In this document: one piece after another, positions 1 to 8,560 of the stretch
Numbering within the stretch: position 1 is the stretch's first letter
How the letters are laid out: every line of letters begins with the position of its first letter
Origin: Variovorax sp.
Lineage (GTDB): Bacteria > Pseudomonadota > Gammaproteobacteria > Burkholderiales > Burkholderiaceae_C
DNA: 36,788 nucleotides
NCBI GenBank assembly: GCA_025352265.1
Contig: JANXTS010000082.1
Coordinates: forward strand, 1 to 36,788
Reading direction: 5' to 3'
Translations under genes and position numbers: made by a program
Notes under the pieces: model-generated
The model's database searches: none
What the model was told of the DNA's origin: nothing
What the model saw: the letters and a program-made list of their open reading frames with translations, nothing else

Positions 1-1
1 A

Positions 2-130
2 CGGCAAATGGGTCATGCAAACCCCAAGATGCTGTTCACCGTTTACGCAAAGTGGATCGACGGGGCAGACAGGGGCCGGGAGAAAGCCAAGATGGAAGTG
101 ATGCTCGCTGCCCGGATCAATCTCCCATAA
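2..130 (+). CDS. Tyrosine recombinase (phage/island integrase), C-terminal fragment
   Basis: An open frame enters from the left edge and stops at TAA 128-130, giving the last 42 residues of a protein. They read RQMGHANPKMLFTVYAKWI and then a charged helix. The MGH motif followed ten residues later by a Tyr in a VYAKW context is the box II end of phage-type tyrosine recombinases, where the Tyr (codon 15 of the fragment) is the nucleophile that cuts DNA. Only the C-terminus is visible, so the gene is partial because of the window edge, and I cannot say whether the full gene is intact. It points towards the 3' end of the tRNA-Val gene 45 bases away, a common place for an integrase next to its attachment site. 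Confidence 0.8.
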   Translation, partial: RQMGHANPKMLFTVYAKWIDGADRGREKAKMEVMLAARINLP

Positions 131-199
131 ATCTCCCAGAGCTTCATGAAGCTGGTCATCTTCATTGGGAAAACTTGGTAGGCGCGATTGGACTCGAAC
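131..199. other. Candidate attachment-site junction at tRNA 3' end
   Basis: The 45 bases between the integrase stop and the tRNA-Val 3' end, plus the T-arm and acceptor end of the tRNA, are where an att core would be expected. Tyrosine recombinases commonly use tRNA 3' ends and leave the tRNA intact. Only one end of the element is in the window, so the direct repeat that would prove it cannot be seen. This is inferred from gene position, not from a matched repeat. Confidence 0.4.
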
Positions 200-252
200 C
201 AACGACCCCCACCATGTCAAGGTGGTGCTCTAACCAGCTGAGCTACGCGCCT
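176..252 (-). tRNA. tRNA-Val (anticodon GAC)
   Basis: On the minus strand the sequence folds as a complete cloverleaf. The 7-bp acceptor stem is AGGCGCG/CGCGCCT. It is followed by U8-A9, a D-arm GCTC..GAGC, an anticodon stem CCACC/GGTGG enclosing the loop TTGACAT (anticodon GAC, valine), a T-arm with loop TTCGAGT, discriminator A and an encoded CCA at 178-176. The gene is 77 nt with CCA. It lies just downstream of relA on the same strand and has its own promoter-like -10. Confidence 0.97.
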
Positions 253-273
253 AAGGATGCATTCGAGAACGCG

Positions 274-279
274 ATTATA
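274..279 (-). promoter_or_regulatory. Consensus -10 element upstream of tRNA-Val
   Basis: The minus strand reads TATAAT exactly, 22 bases before the tRNA 5' end. That gives a short leader with the start near position 267. The -35 region, about 17 bases further up and overlapping the relA stop codon, is weak (TGAACA). A consensus -10 placed just before a tRNA is typical of stable-RNA promoters. Confidence 0.55.
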
Positions 280-298
280 GCCCGAGAAATCGAGTTGT

Positions 299-2503
299 TC
301 AGCGCCGTCGTGCAGAACGGACACCGGTAACCCCGGCGACGACCTTCAACACGTGCGAAAGCCGTGCCGCATCGGTTATCTCGACAGTGAACGTCATCCA
401 CGCGGTGCCCTTGATCGACTGAGTCAGCACGCCGATGACGTTCATCTTTTCGCGCGTGAGCACTTCTGAAATATCGCGCAGCAAGCCCTGCCGGTCCGAT
501 GCCTCAACCGCCACGTCGACCGCATACACGGCGCCGTCCTCAGGCTTGGACGCGCCCCACTCCACATCGATGACGCGCTCTGCATTGCGGCTCGCCATTT
601 GCCGAAAGTTGCTGCAGTCGGCGCGATGGATGCTCACGCCGTGGCCGCGCGTGACAAACCCACCAATCACGTCGGGCGGCGCCGGTTTGCAGCACTTGGC
701 AAGCTGCGTCATGAGCGATGAAACGCCGACCACCAACACGCCGCCCTTGGCCGACTTTTCGCTGCCGCGCGACTTGCGAATCAGCGCGCCGTCATCGGCA
801 CCCGGCACGGGCTCCGGCGGACGCAACAACATTTCAATGTTGCGCAACGAGAACTCGTCCTTTCCGACCACTTCGAACAGGTTGTCGGCCGACTTGAAGC
901 CGAGCTGCGATGCCAGGTCGTCGAGCTTGATGGACGTCTTGCCTTCGCGTTGCAGCACTTTTTCGACCGCCTCGCGACCGCGCGCCACCGTCTCGTGCGT
1001 GATCTGCGCATTGAACCAAGCTCGCACCTTGGCGCGAGCGCGATGGCTCGCCAGATAACCGAGTTCGGCATTGAGCCAATCGCGCGAAGGACCGCCTTCT
1101 TTGGACGCGACGATCTCGACCGTCTGGCCGTTTTGCAGCGGCGTGTTCAGCGGCACCATGGCGCCGTCGATGCGAGCACCGCGGCACCGATGGCCAAGGC
1201 TCGTGTGCACGGTGTAGGCGAAGTCGACCGCCGTCGCGCCCTGTGGCAGTTCGACGATGGCCGCATCCGGCGTCAGCACATAGATGCGGTCATCGAACAG
1301 CCCCTGACCTTGCGAGCCGCCAGACAGGTCGCGTTCCCAGGCCAGCAGTTGCCGCAGCACTGCAATCTTGGCGTCGTACTCGCCGCTGGCCCACACGCCT
1401 GCATAGCCCTTGTGTCCGGCTTCTTTGTAGGCCCAGTGCGCAGCCACACCATGCTCGGCGTGGTCGTGCATTTCTTCGGTACGGATCTGGATCTCGATCG
1501 GCTTGCTGACCTGCCCATCGACCACCGCGCGTACGACGGTGTGCAGCGATTGGTAGCCGTTCGGCTTGGGCCGCGCAATGTAGTCGTCGAATTCTTCGTC
1601 GATCGGCTGGAAGTGCGAGTGCACCCACGCCAGCGCGGCATAGCAATCCTTGACGTCGGGCACCACCACGCGCAGCGCGAGGATGTCGAACACCTGCACG
1701 AAGTCGAGCGACTTGCCGCGCATTTTCTTGACGATGCTGTAGATGTTTTTCGGCCGCCCCTGAACCTTGGCCTGAACGCCTTGCTCGTTCAGCTGCTGCT
1801 CGAGCGTCGCGCGGAGTTGCTCTACATAACCTTCGCGCTCGATGCGCTTTTCATCGAGCAGACGGGCAATGAGCTTGTACGTTTCCGGCTCAAGAAACCG
1901 GAAGGAAAGATCTTCGATCTCCCACTTGACTTGCCAGATACCGAGCCGGTTGGCGAGCGGTGCAAACACCTGCAACGACTCGCGCGCCACGTTCTCGGCC
2001 ACCGGCACCCTGCAGGCCGCCGCATGCCGCAAAGTCTGCAGCCGCGAGGCCAGCCGCAACATGACGACGCGCAGGTCTCGGGAAAACGCCAGCAGCATTT
2101 TGCGGACGTTCTCGGTTTGCGAGCCGAGGCCATCGGACAGTTGCGTGCTGGCCGTTGCCGATCGCGCCTGCTTTTGCACATGAACGAGCTTGGTGGTCTC
2201 GACCGCCAGCGCGGCGAAGTTGTCGCCAAAGACCTTGGCGATCACCTCTTGCGGGCGGTTCAGGTGCTGGCATGAATAGACCAGATAGCTCGCCGCCTGC
2301 ATCGCCTCCGAACCGCCCATGTGCGCGACGATCTTGGCCACGGCGTCGGCATGGGCCAGCGTGTTCTCGCCCGTGTCCAGCGTCTCGTCCGCAATCAAAG
2401 GTGCGGCGAAGGCTCGCGCACGCGCCAGCATCTGGTCTATGACGGGCGTGCGATCGGCCGTGGCGGCAGACAGCGGATAGTCGACGACGAGATGCTCAGA
2501 CAC
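299..2503 (-). CDS. relA: GTP pyrophosphokinase RelA, (p)ppGpp synthetase I
   Basis: This 734-residue RelA/SpoT homologue makes the alarmone (p)ppGpp from GTP/GDP and ATP at starved ribosomes. Domains run in order: a pseudo-hydrolase HD region (about 45-190), the synthetase domain (about 240-360; PKNIYSIVKKM at 251-261, DDYIARPKPNGYQSLH at 306-321), TGS (about 400-465), a helical/zinc-finger part with CC at 604-605, and a C-terminal ACT domain (about 655-730). The HD hydrolase motif is lost: the usual LLHDVVED is replaced by YLVYSCQHL near 73-81. The synthetase has the acidic EFDD (304-307) known from monofunctional RelA, not the RFDD of SpoT-like enzymes. The start chosen is GTG at 2503; the frame stays open to 2749, but the extra residues are unlike the family and overlap the upstream hydrolase gene. 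Confidence 0.93.
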   Translation of the reverse strand: MSEHLVVDYPLSAATADRTPVIDQMLARARAFAAPLIADETLDTGENTLAHADAVAKIVAHMGGSEAMQAASYLVYSCQHLNRPQEVIAKVFGDNFAALAVETTKLVHVQKQARSATASTQLSDGLGSQTENVRKMLLAFSRDLRVVMLRLASRLQTLRHAAACRVPVAENVARESLQVFAPLANRLGIWQVKWEIEDLSFRFLEPETYKLIARLLDEKRIEREGYVEQLRATLEQQLNEQGVQAKVQGRPKNIYSIVKKMRGKSLDFVQVFDILALRVVVPDVKDCYAALAWVHSHFQPIDEEFDDYIARPKPNGYQSLHTVVRAVVDGQVSKPIEIQIRTEEMHDHAEHGVAAHWAYKEAGHKGYAGVWASGEYDAKIAVLRQLLAWERDLSGGSQGQGLFDDRIYVLTPDAAIVELPQGATAVDFAYTVHTSLGHRCRGARIDGAMVPLNTPLQNGQTVEIVASKEGGPSRDWLNAELGYLASHRARAKVRAWFNAQITHETVARGREAVEKVLQREGKTSIKLDDLASQLGFKSADNLFEVVGKDEFSLRNIEMLLRPPEPVPGADDGALIRKSRGSEKSAKGGVLVVGVSSLMTQLAKCCKPAPPDVIGGFVTRGHGVSIHRADCSNFRQMASRNAERVIDVEWGASKPEDGAVYAVDVAVEASDRQGLLRDISEVLTREKMNVIGVLTQSIKGTAWMTFTVEITDAARLSHVLKVVAGVTGVRSARRR

Positions 2504-2547
2504 AGGAACAACCAGAAAACGGGGGTAAACGGAAAAGGCCTGACTTG

Positions 2548-3495
2548 TCAGTCGAGCAGAAACGCCGCAACGGCCGCACTTTGAACTGCCGCCACGAAGG
2601 TCGGCGCATGACCGACACCATCGAACTCGACGATCCGCGCACACGGGCCACGCCCGGTCATGGCGATGCCGGTTTCGCGCGACAACAGATCCGACTGTGC
2701 ACCACGCGTTAGCAAGGTCTTTGCAGTGATGTTGTCGTACAACCCCCAAAGCATTGCCTGGCCGTGCGTAGCGGCCTCGGCGGTCATCGCACGCAGAGGC
2801 AGGGCGATGGCCGGATCATAGTGAAGCACGTAGGGGGCGGCATCGCCATTCGCTTCAACCTTGACGTCGCCGGCCGGGCTGCGCGATGCTGCAGGAACGA
2901 CCATATGCCGCGACAGTTCGAGCCATTGCGCCTCAGAGTGCGGACCGAACGTGCTCGACAGCGCCCAAATGGCCTCAGCTGCCGCATTGAGAGATTCATA
3001 ACTACCACCCTGCCCGACATAAGTGCCTATGCGCTGGAGCGCAGCAGGATCGAGTGTCGGACCGACATCGTTGAGCACCAGCCGATGGATCGGCGACGGC
3101 AAGTGAACACTCGGACTCCCAGCCACGGCGATGCCGATCAATCCGCCCATGCTGGTCCCGACATAGTCGAGCGTGCGGATCGCTCGCTCTGCGTGTAGTT
3201 GAGAAATCAGCGCAATGACGTCGGCCGCGTATTGCGGGAGCTGATAGCCATCGGGATTCTTGAGCCAGTCACTCTCGCCACGACCGACGATATCGGGGCA
3301 GACGACCCGAAGATCACCTCCGGCCCGCGCCAAAAGCACTTTTGCCAGCGTATCGAAATCCCGCCCCTGGCGGGTGAGGCCATGCACGCACAGCACGACT
3401 CGCGCGCTGCGCGGATCGCCCCACTGCCAGTACGCCATGCGATGCCTTCCGCAGGCGTCGTGGCAAGCCACGCGATGCAGGGTCGGTTCGGTCAT
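2548..3495 (-). CDS. Alpha/beta-fold hydrolase
   Basis: A 315-residue alpha/beta hydrolase with an intact catalytic apparatus. It has an oxyanion-hole VHG (37-39), PDIVGRGESDW (68-77), the nucleophile elbow GTSMGG with Ser115, and a C-terminal GVGHAP motif supplying the His. The substrate cannot be told from sequence. ATG at 3495 is preferred over an in-frame ATG at 3546 because GGAAG precedes it and family members begin near here. The gene ends 44 bases upstream of relA on the same strand and could share a transcript. Confidence 0.85.
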   Translation of the reverse strand: MTEPTLHRVACHDACGRHRMAYWQWGDPRSARVVLCVHGLTRQGRDFDTLAKVLLARAGGDLRVVCPDIVGRGESDWLKNPDGYQLPQYAADVIALISQLHAERAIRTLDYVGTSMGGLIGIAVAGSPSVHLPSPIHRLVLNDVGPTLDPAALQRIGTYVGQGGSYESLNAAAEAIWALSSTFGPHSEAQWLELSRHMVVPAASRSPAGDVKVEANGDAAPYVLHYDPAIALPLRAMTAEAATHGQAMLWGLYDNITAKTLLTRGAQSDLLSRETGIAMTGRGPCARIVEFDGVGHAPTFVAAVQSAAVAAFLLD

Positions 3496-3584
3496 AAAAG
3501 CAGGCTTCCGGAATGCAAACAATTGTCTCGCTGCATCGTAAGTCATCCGGAAACAGGTTGTCCCCGGACCAGGAGAAGGCTGAG

Positions 3585-4304
3585 CTACTTCAGCTGCACC
3601 GATCCCGACACGGTAACCACCACACTGGCCTTGCCGGCCTCGACCGGAACAGCCGAATCGGACGCCATCGACTTGGCCTCCATTGCCATCATGCGTGGAC
3701 GCATCGGGCTCGCCTGGTTGGCGTTGACCGACACTTCGCGCAGGCTGTAGCCGGCAAAACCGAAGTCCTTGGCAAGCTCGACGGCCTTCTGTTTGAAGTT
3801 GTCAATCGCAAGCGTCTGCGCATCGGCCTCGACCTTGGAGCGTTGCTCACGGCTCAAGCCGAAGCCGACGTTACCGACGCTGAGCGTCGTGATGCGGCCG
3901 GCCGTTTGTGTAATGCGCGGAAAGTCGCGCCCTTCGAGCACCAGTTCGGCCGAACCCTGCCAGCCATTGATCTTGCCATCGCGCGTGTAGCGCGGCGACA
4001 AGCTGAAATTACCGGTGCGCACGTCGAGTTGGCCAGGCTGCGCGGCTTTGCGCGCCTCGGTCAGCGCGGCGTCGACGGCAGTCTTCAACTGCGCCTGCAC
4101 GATTGCCGCGTCGGCATTGTCTCTCGAGGTGACGAGCGTCATGCTGAGCAAGTCCTGCTGGACTTCGACGGTGCCGATGGCCGATAACTGGAGCACGTTC
4201 TGCGGCGGCGCCGAAGTCGTGGACTGCGCGAAAGCCGTGGCTGCGACGCACAACGCGGTACATGCCGCCAACAATTTAATAGCGTTCAAAGCAAAAACTT
4301 CCAT
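3585..4304 (-). CDS. Periplasmic SIMPL-domain (DUF541) protein
   Basis: A 239-residue exported protein. The N-terminus is a signal peptide (hydrophobic stretch about 8-24, cleavage likely after AFA at residue 26). The body matches the SIMPL/DUF541 family: it opens with an LSAIGTVEVQQDLLSMTLV strand and has an internal KAVELAKDFGFAGYSLREVSVN segment and a C-terminal VVVTVSGSVQL strand. E. coli YggE, linked to oxidative stress tolerance, is a known member, but the biochemical role is not established. The start at 4304 is set by the signal peptide. The open frame runs to 4532 and a second ATG lies near 4338, so the start has some uncertainty. Confidence 0.8.
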   Translation of the reverse strand: MEVFALNAIKLLAACTALCVAATAFAQSTTSAPPQNVLQLSAIGTVEVQQDLLSMTLVTSRDNADAAIVQAQLKTAVDAALTEARKAAQPGQLDVRTGNFSLSPRYTRDGKINGWQGSAELVLEGRDFPRITQTAGRITTLSVGNVGFGLSREQRSKVEADAQTLAIDNFKQKAVELAKDFGFAGYSLREVSVNANQASPMRPRMMAMEAKSMASDSAVPVEAGKASVVVTVSGSVQLK

Positions 4305-4383
4305 ATAAAAAAAGAGCGCGCAAACCGGCCGGCGCATTGCCTGCCCACCTTGCCTCGTCATGCGGCATTCGTGCGCGCTACGG

Positions 4384-4752
4384 TCAGGGCCGCTGCAAAC
4401 GCGGTGCCGGTACCTGTGCGGCACGCGACTCCGGTGCTTGGACCATACGCTCGACAGGTTGCGATTCTGCAAAACGGATCGCCTCGGTCCGCGTTGCCCA
4501 TTGTTGTCGCACCTGTTCGCGCAACTGCGCAAGTTCAGCAGCCGTCAGGTGACGGCCGGCGGCGGCCTCTTCGCGTCGCACTTCCTCGCGTTGTGAAGCG
4601 CGATGCACATTTACCGCAGTGCGCATTTCGCTCCGGCGCTGTTGATTCACGGGCGTCAGTCCGTCTGGCGAGGCCATTGCAGGCACCACGAGCAGGACGG
4701 GCATGCACAGCAAAACAGCTACCAGGGGCGGCGTCTGACGTGAAAAATTCAT
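4384..4752 (-). CDS. Small exported protein of unknown function
   Basis: A 122-residue protein I do not recognise. Residues 1-27 form a clear Sec signal peptide (MNFSRQ, hydrophobic core, AMA cleavage site). The mature part is highly charged and Glu/Arg/Gln-rich with predicted helices, including REEVRREEAAAGRHLTAAEL and LREQVRQQWATR. That would suit a soluble periplasmic coiled or helical protein. ATG at 4752 is chosen because it begins the signal peptide. The gene is divergent from ompR across a 171-base gap and lies 79 bases upstream of the SIMPL gene on the same strand. Confidence 0.65.
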   Translation of the reverse strand: MNFSRQTPPLVAVLLCMPVLLVVPAMASPDGLTPVNQQRRSEMRTAVNVHRASQREEVRREEAAAGRHLTAAELAQLREQVRQQWATRTEAIRFAESQPVERMVQAPESRAAQVPAPRLQRP

Positions 4753-4830
4753 GGGGCTAGGCGACAAGATACTGTGACTGTGCCATCGGTACGCAACGCG
4801 CAAACGTCTGGACGGCGTGCGGTCGCAAGT

Positions 4831-4908
4831 TTTGTAACTTAGTGTCAAAGCAATACGAAAACCGGCTCAATGGCCCGCTAACGCATTCAGAATCGACACT
4901 GTTACAAA
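4831..4908. promoter_or_regulatory. Inverted TTTGTAAC / GTTACAAA boxes before ompR
   Basis: TTTGTAAC at 4831-4838 and GTTACAAA at 4901-4908 are exact 8-base reverse complements in the divergent gap upstream of ompR. Both contain GTTACA on one strand, a core seen in enterobacterial OmpR sites. Autoregulation by OmpR is therefore possible but is inference. The gap is the richest in A+T nearby, as expected for a promoter region. Confidence 0.35.
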
Positions 4909-4923
4909 TTTCGTGTTGTAGAA

Positions 4924-5655
4924 ATGAATCAAAACCCAGCTCGCACCGACAAGATTGTGATCGTCGACGACGACGCCCGCATCCGCGACTTGCTGCGTCG
5001 CTACCTGACGCAAGAAGGCTTTGAGGTCATCGTGGCGGAAGACGGTAAGGCGCTCAACCGCATCTTGCTTCGCGATACGGTCGATCTGATCGTGCTCGAC
5101 CTGATGATGCCCGGCGAAGACGGCCTTTCGGTGTGCCGCCGCCTGCGTGCCGCGAACGACCGCACGCCGATCATCATGCTGACTGCCAAGGGTGAAGATG
5201 TCGACCGCATCGTCGGTCTCGAAGTCGGTGCTGACGACTACCTCGGTAAACCATTCAACCCGCGCGAATTACTGGCACGGGTGCATGCGGTGCTGCGCCG
5301 CCGTCCACCGCTCGAGGCGCCGGGCGCGCCGTCGACCGACAACGAGACCGTCAATTTTGGCCCGTTCAGTTTCGACCTTGGCTCGCGGACGCTAAAGAAA
5401 GACGGCGAAGAGTTGTCGCTAACCACCGGGGAGTTTGCGATGCTGAAAGCGCTTGTGCGTCATCCGCGCCAGCCGCTGTCGCGCGAAAAGCTCGCGCAGT
5501 TGGCTCGCGGTCGGGAGTTCGAGCCTTTCGACCGTAGCCTGGACGTACAAATCTCCCGCCTGCGCAAGCTCGTCGAATCCGACGCTGCCGCACCGCGCTA
5601 CATCCAGACTGTCTGGGGCGTTGGCTACGTGTTCGTGCCGGACGGCGCCGCCTGA
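4924..5655 (+). CDS. ompR: Response regulator OmpR
   Basis: A 243-residue OmpR/PhoB-type DNA-binding response regulator. The receiver domain (about 10-125) has the acidic pocket Asp15-Asp17, phospho-acceptor Asp59 in LDLMMPGEDG, Thr87 and Lys109 in GKPFNP. The C-terminal winged helix (about 140-240) ends in the typical RYIQTVWGVGYVFV. In the family, phosphorylation by EnvZ drives dimer binding to promoters of porin and envelope genes. The start ATG 4924 gives a family-length protein. The EnvZ gene begins 5 bases after the stop, so the two are almost certainly one operon. Confidence 0.93.
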   Translation: MNQNPARTDKIVIVDDDARIRDLLRRYLTQEGFEVIVAEDGKALNRILLRDTVDLIVLDLMMPGEDGLSVCRRLRAANDRTPIIMLTAKGEDVDRIVGLEVGADDYLGKPFNPRELLARVHAVLRRRPPLEAPGAPSTDNETVNFGPFSFDLGSRTLKKDGEELSLTTGEFAMLKALVRHPRQPLSREKLAQLARGREFEPFDRSLDVQISRLRKLVESDAAAPRYIQTVWGVGYVFVPDGAA

Positions 5656-5660
5656 ACTCC

Positions 5661-7172
5661 GTGGCGGCCACTGGCCCCAAGTCGACGCTGCCGAACCCGC
5701 TTGGCGAGGACACCGGCGCGGTAACGCTGCCGAGCCCCCTGGAAGGGTTGCCGCAGCGAGGCCGCGCACGCCTCAAGCTAGGCTTTAACCTCTTCTGGCG
5801 CACTTTTTTCCTGCTGGCGCTGCTGTTGTTCGGCTGCACCTTCGCTTGGCTGCAGACCTTTCGTGCACTCGAATACGAACCGCGAGCCATTCAGACTGCG
5901 CACCAGATTGCGTCGCTGGTCAACCTGACGCGCGCGGCGCTTGTGTATTCGGATGCGATCACTCGCGTGTCGCTCATCAAGACGTTGGCTGACCAGGAAG
6001 GCGTGCGCATCCTGCCGCGTGAACCGAACGACCGCTTCGAGGCCTACACAAGTGGGTCGCTCGATCAGCGCGTAACTGAGGGGTTGATCGACCAGCTCGG
6101 CGAAGGTACCAACGTGGCAAGCCGCGTCAACGACGAGCCGGGCTTGTGGATCGGCTTCACGATCGAAAGCGACAACTACTGGCTGCTGCTGGACCCGACG
6201 CGTTTCAGCCGGGTCGGAGGGCGCACTTGGCTGGTCTGGCTGGCTACGGCCGTGGTTCTGTCGCTAGCCGGCGCCGCCCTGATAACGCGCTTCATCAACC
6301 GGCCGCTAAAGCAACTGTCGCGTGCCACCCGGCAGGTGCGCGAAGGCGAATACGAGGCGCACCGGCTCGACGAGAGCGCGCGAACCAGCGAGATTCGCGC
6401 CGTCAACATCGGCTTCAACCGGATGGCCGATCAGCTCGCCAAGATAGAACAGGACCGCGCGGTGATGCTGGCTGGCATTTCGCACGACCTGCGCACGCCG
6501 CTGGCACGGCTGCGGCTCGAAACCGAATTGAGCGTGGCGGACGAAGATGCGCGAGACCACATGGCGGCCGACATCGCCCAGCTCGACTCGATCATCGACA
6601 AGTTCCTCGACTACGCCAGGCCCGACCATGTCGACTTCAAGCCGGTGCTTTTGCGCGATGTGATCGACGCCTGCATTTACGCAGTGCAGGAGCACGACGA
6701 CATGAAGATCAAGGTCGATGTTGCGCCTGACCTGCGAGTAATGGCTGACGAGGTCGAGCTACAGCGTGTGATGTCTAACCTGGTCGAGAATGCGCGGCGC
6801 TACGGCAAGACTCCCGCCACTGGCGTGGCCGATATCAACATTCAGGCGCAGGCGCATAACGACGCCGTGCTCATCAAGGTTCGCGACCACGGCGCCGGCG
6901 TGGCGCCCGCGCTGCTCTCGCAGCTGACCAAGCCCTTCTTTCGCGGGGATGCGGCGCGCACTTCTGCAGCCGGCGCGGGTCTCGGACTGTCGATCGTGGC
7001 AAAAAACATCGAGCGCATGGGCGGCACCTTCGCGCTCACCAGCACCCCTGGCCGCGGCTTGGCTGCGCACATTCGCATGCCGCGCGCTGCGGCGATCAAG
7101 CCCGACGGTCCCGGTCCATCGGGCAAGAAAGTTGAAGTTCCGCTAAAGGGTGGCAGCGCGTTCGGGCCATAA
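5661..7172 (+). CDS. envZ: Osmosensor-type sensor histidine kinase EnvZ
   Basis: A 503-residue membrane histidine kinase. It has a cytoplasmic N-terminal tail of about 40 residues, TM1 about 46-66, a periplasmic sensor of about 120 residues, and TM2 about 190-208. HAMP follows (about 209-262) and then DHp with the phospho-acceptor His275 in GISHDLRTPLARLR. The ATPase domain has the N-box NLVENARRYG (373-382), G1 DHGAGV (409-414) and G2 GAGLGLS (438-444). The H-box and the position next to ompR identify it as EnvZ. The start is GTG at 5661. The first 30 residues are Pro/Gly-rich and unlike the conserved core, so a later start near residue 40 is possible. A roughly 30-residue tail follows the kinase domain. 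Confidence 0.9.
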   Translation: MAATGPKSTLPNPLGEDTGAVTLPSPLEGLPQRGRARLKLGFNLFWRTFFLLALLLFGCTFAWLQTFRALEYEPRAIQTAHQIASLVNLTRAALVYSDAITRVSLIKTLADQEGVRILPREPNDRFEAYTSGSLDQRVTEGLIDQLGEGTNVASRVNDEPGLWIGFTIESDNYWLLLDPTRFSRVGGRTWLVWLATAVVLSLAGAALITRFINRPLKQLSRATRQVREGEYEAHRLDESARTSEIRAVNIGFNRMADQLAKIEQDRAVMLAGISHDLRTPLARLRLETELSVADEDARDHMAADIAQLDSIIDKFLDYARPDHVDFKPVLLRDVIDACIYAVQEHDDMKIKVDVAPDLRVMADEVELQRVMSNLVENARRYGKTPATGVADINIQAQAHNDAVLIKVRDHGAGVAPALLSQLTKPFFRGDAARTSAAGAGLGLSIVAKNIERMGGTFALTSTPGRGLAAHIRMPRAAAIKPDGPGPSGKKVEVPLKGGSAFGP

Positions 7173-7215
7173 AGAAAACTCGGGGCCGTTCCTGGGCCTG
7201 ACGAGCCACGCGGAA

Positions 7216-7701
7216 TCAGCGAGACAGAAGCACCACTGCCCGTGCTTCCATCGCACGCCCCTCGCCTACCGGCCCAAGCTTCTCTGCCGTCTTGGCCTTT
7301 ACGTTGACCCGGTCGACCTCGATCGTCAAGACGGTCGCAATGCGCTCGCACATCGCGGGGATGTGCGGCGCCAGCTTAGGGGTCTGGGCGATAACGGTGC
7401 TGTCGACGTTGCCGATGGCCCAGCCCGCAGCACGCACACGCGTCGCAGCCTCAGCCAACAGCGCGGCCGAGTCGGCGCCGTAGAACCTGGCGTCGGTGTC
7501 CGGAAAATGCCGCCCGATATCGCCCAGCCCCGCAGCGCCCAGCAGCGCATCGGTGATGGCGTGCAACAGCACGTCGGCGTCGGAGTGGCCGAGCAAGCCG
7601 GTAGTGTGCGGCACCTCGATGCCGCCCAGCATCAGCTTGCGCCCCACGACCAACTGGTGCACGTCCCAGCCCTCGCCGACGCGAATGTCGAAAGTCGTCA
7701 T
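7216..7701 (-). CDS. ispF: 2-C-methyl-D-erythritol 2,4-cyclodiphosphate synthase
   Basis: A 161-residue IspF, which closes CDP-methylerythritol 2-phosphate to the cyclodiphosphate with release of CMP in the MEP isoprenoid pathway. Metal ligands are visible: Asp13 and His15 in GWDVHQ and His47 in [12 protein letters not shown]. The HSDAD segment (39-43), the DIGRHFPD loop and the KAKTAEKLG segment of the CDP site are also present. The length is standard for the homotrimer. Its ATG overlaps the ispD stop by 4 bases (ATGA), so the two genes are translationally coupled. Confidence 0.97.
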   Translation of the reverse strand: MTTFDIRVGEGWDVHQLVVGRKLMLGGIEVPHTTGLLGHSDADVLLHAITDALLGAAGLGDIGRHFPDTDARFYGADSAALLAEAATRVRAAGWAIGNVDSTVIAQTPKLAPHIPAMCERIATVLTIEVDRVNVKAKTAEKLGPVGEGRAMEARAVVLLSR

Positions 7702-8423
7702 TGTGGGTTGCCCTGCCCATTGTTCCGCCGACTCAGAAGCACGGCCTCGGCCAGCGCGAAATCTTCAGCGTAGGTCACCTTGAAATTCTGCGCACTGCCC
7801 GGCACCAACAGGGGCGCCAGGCCCAGCGCCTCGATGGCGCTAGCTTCGTCCGTCACGCTGTCGCCGGCTCGCTCCAGGGCGTCTATCAGCATGCCGATGC
7901 GGAACATCTGCGGTGTTTGCGCGAGCCACTTGTCGGCCCGGGTCAGGGTCGCTGCCACACGGCCTTCGGGTGACGCGACCTTAAGCGTGTCGGGCAGCCG
8001 CTGCGCAAGCAGGCCACCGGCGGCATCGTGCTCGCAGGCGGCGATCAGCGCCTCGATCTGCGTCGGCGTGACGAGGCAGCGCGCGGCGTCGTGCACCAGG
8101 ACCCAGTCGTGCGGGCCGGCGCCTGCCGCGCGAAGCGCCTGCAAGCCATTGCGCACGCTTGCCGCACGGCTCGCACCGCCGACGTTGAACAAATACTCGT
8201 CGGTCCTCGGAAAGTCCGGGAGTAAGGTCGTGATTTCGCGATCGCCTTCGGCGACGATCAGGGCCAGTCCTGAGAACCGACCCGTCAACGCCCGAAAAGC
8301 ATCGAGCGTATGAGCCACCGTCGGTCGCCCGGCAATCTTCTGGTATTGCTTGGGCAGCATTCCGCCCGCGCGATGGCCGGAACCTGCACAAGGGATCAGC
8401 ACATAAAAGCGCGAAGACGACAT
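7698..8423 (-). CDS. ispD: 2-C-methyl-D-erythritol 4-phosphate cytidylyltransferase
   Basis: A 241-residue IspD, which joins CTP and methylerythritol 4-phosphate, the step two before IspF. The nucleotide-binding signature is at the N-terminus: [17 protein letters not shown], a variant of PAAGxGxRMGxxxPKQY that keeps the key Arg and Lys. VHDAARCLV and the C-terminal [14 protein letters not shown] are also typical. ATG at 8423 has a strong ribosome site (AGGAG, 4-base spacer). An in-frame upstream ATG at 8462 is rejected as it lacks these features. It is divergent from mfd across 159 bases. Confidence 0.96.
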   Translation of the reverse strand: MSSSRFYVLIPCAGSGHRAGGMLPKQYQKIAGRPTVAHTLDAFRALTGRFSGLALIVAEGDREITTLLPDFPRTDEYLFNVGGASRAASVRNGLQALRAAGAGPHDWVLVHDAARCLVTPTQIEALIAACEHDAAGGLLAQRLPDTLKVASPEGRVAATLTRADKWLAQTPQMFRIGMLIDALERAGDSVTDEASAIEALGLAPLLVPGSAQNFKVTYAEDFALAEAVLLSRRNNGQGNPQ

Positions 8424-8532
8424 GCAACTCCTGTAGACCGGCGCGCCGGGGATGCTGGACACGGCAGCGTATGGGGGATACGCCAGCGCGCCAGCAGCAA
8501 TGGAGCACCCATTCTAGAATCTCTTTAGCGCT

Positions 8533-8560
8533 ACACCCCTCGCCGTCCGGCGCGGGGTGT
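8533..8560. promoter_or_regulatory. Strong hairpin in the mfd leader
   Basis: ACACCCC (8533-8539) pairs perfectly with GGGGTGT (8554-8560). After one T/C mismatch, CGCC pairs with GGCG around the loop GTCC. It ends 22 bases before the mfd ATG and would form in the mfd leader RNA if transcription starts near the TAGAAT at 8515-8520. No U-run follows, so it is not a standard terminator. The role is unknown. Confidence 0.4.

Noticed and set aside
52..330. 92-codon frame across the tRNA-Val gene
   Set aside because: It runs through a tRNA and the integrase end in another frame, so it is not a gene.
950..2275. 441-codon open frame antisense to relA
   Set aside because: It is the complement of conserved RelA domains and its composition is that of a shadow frame.
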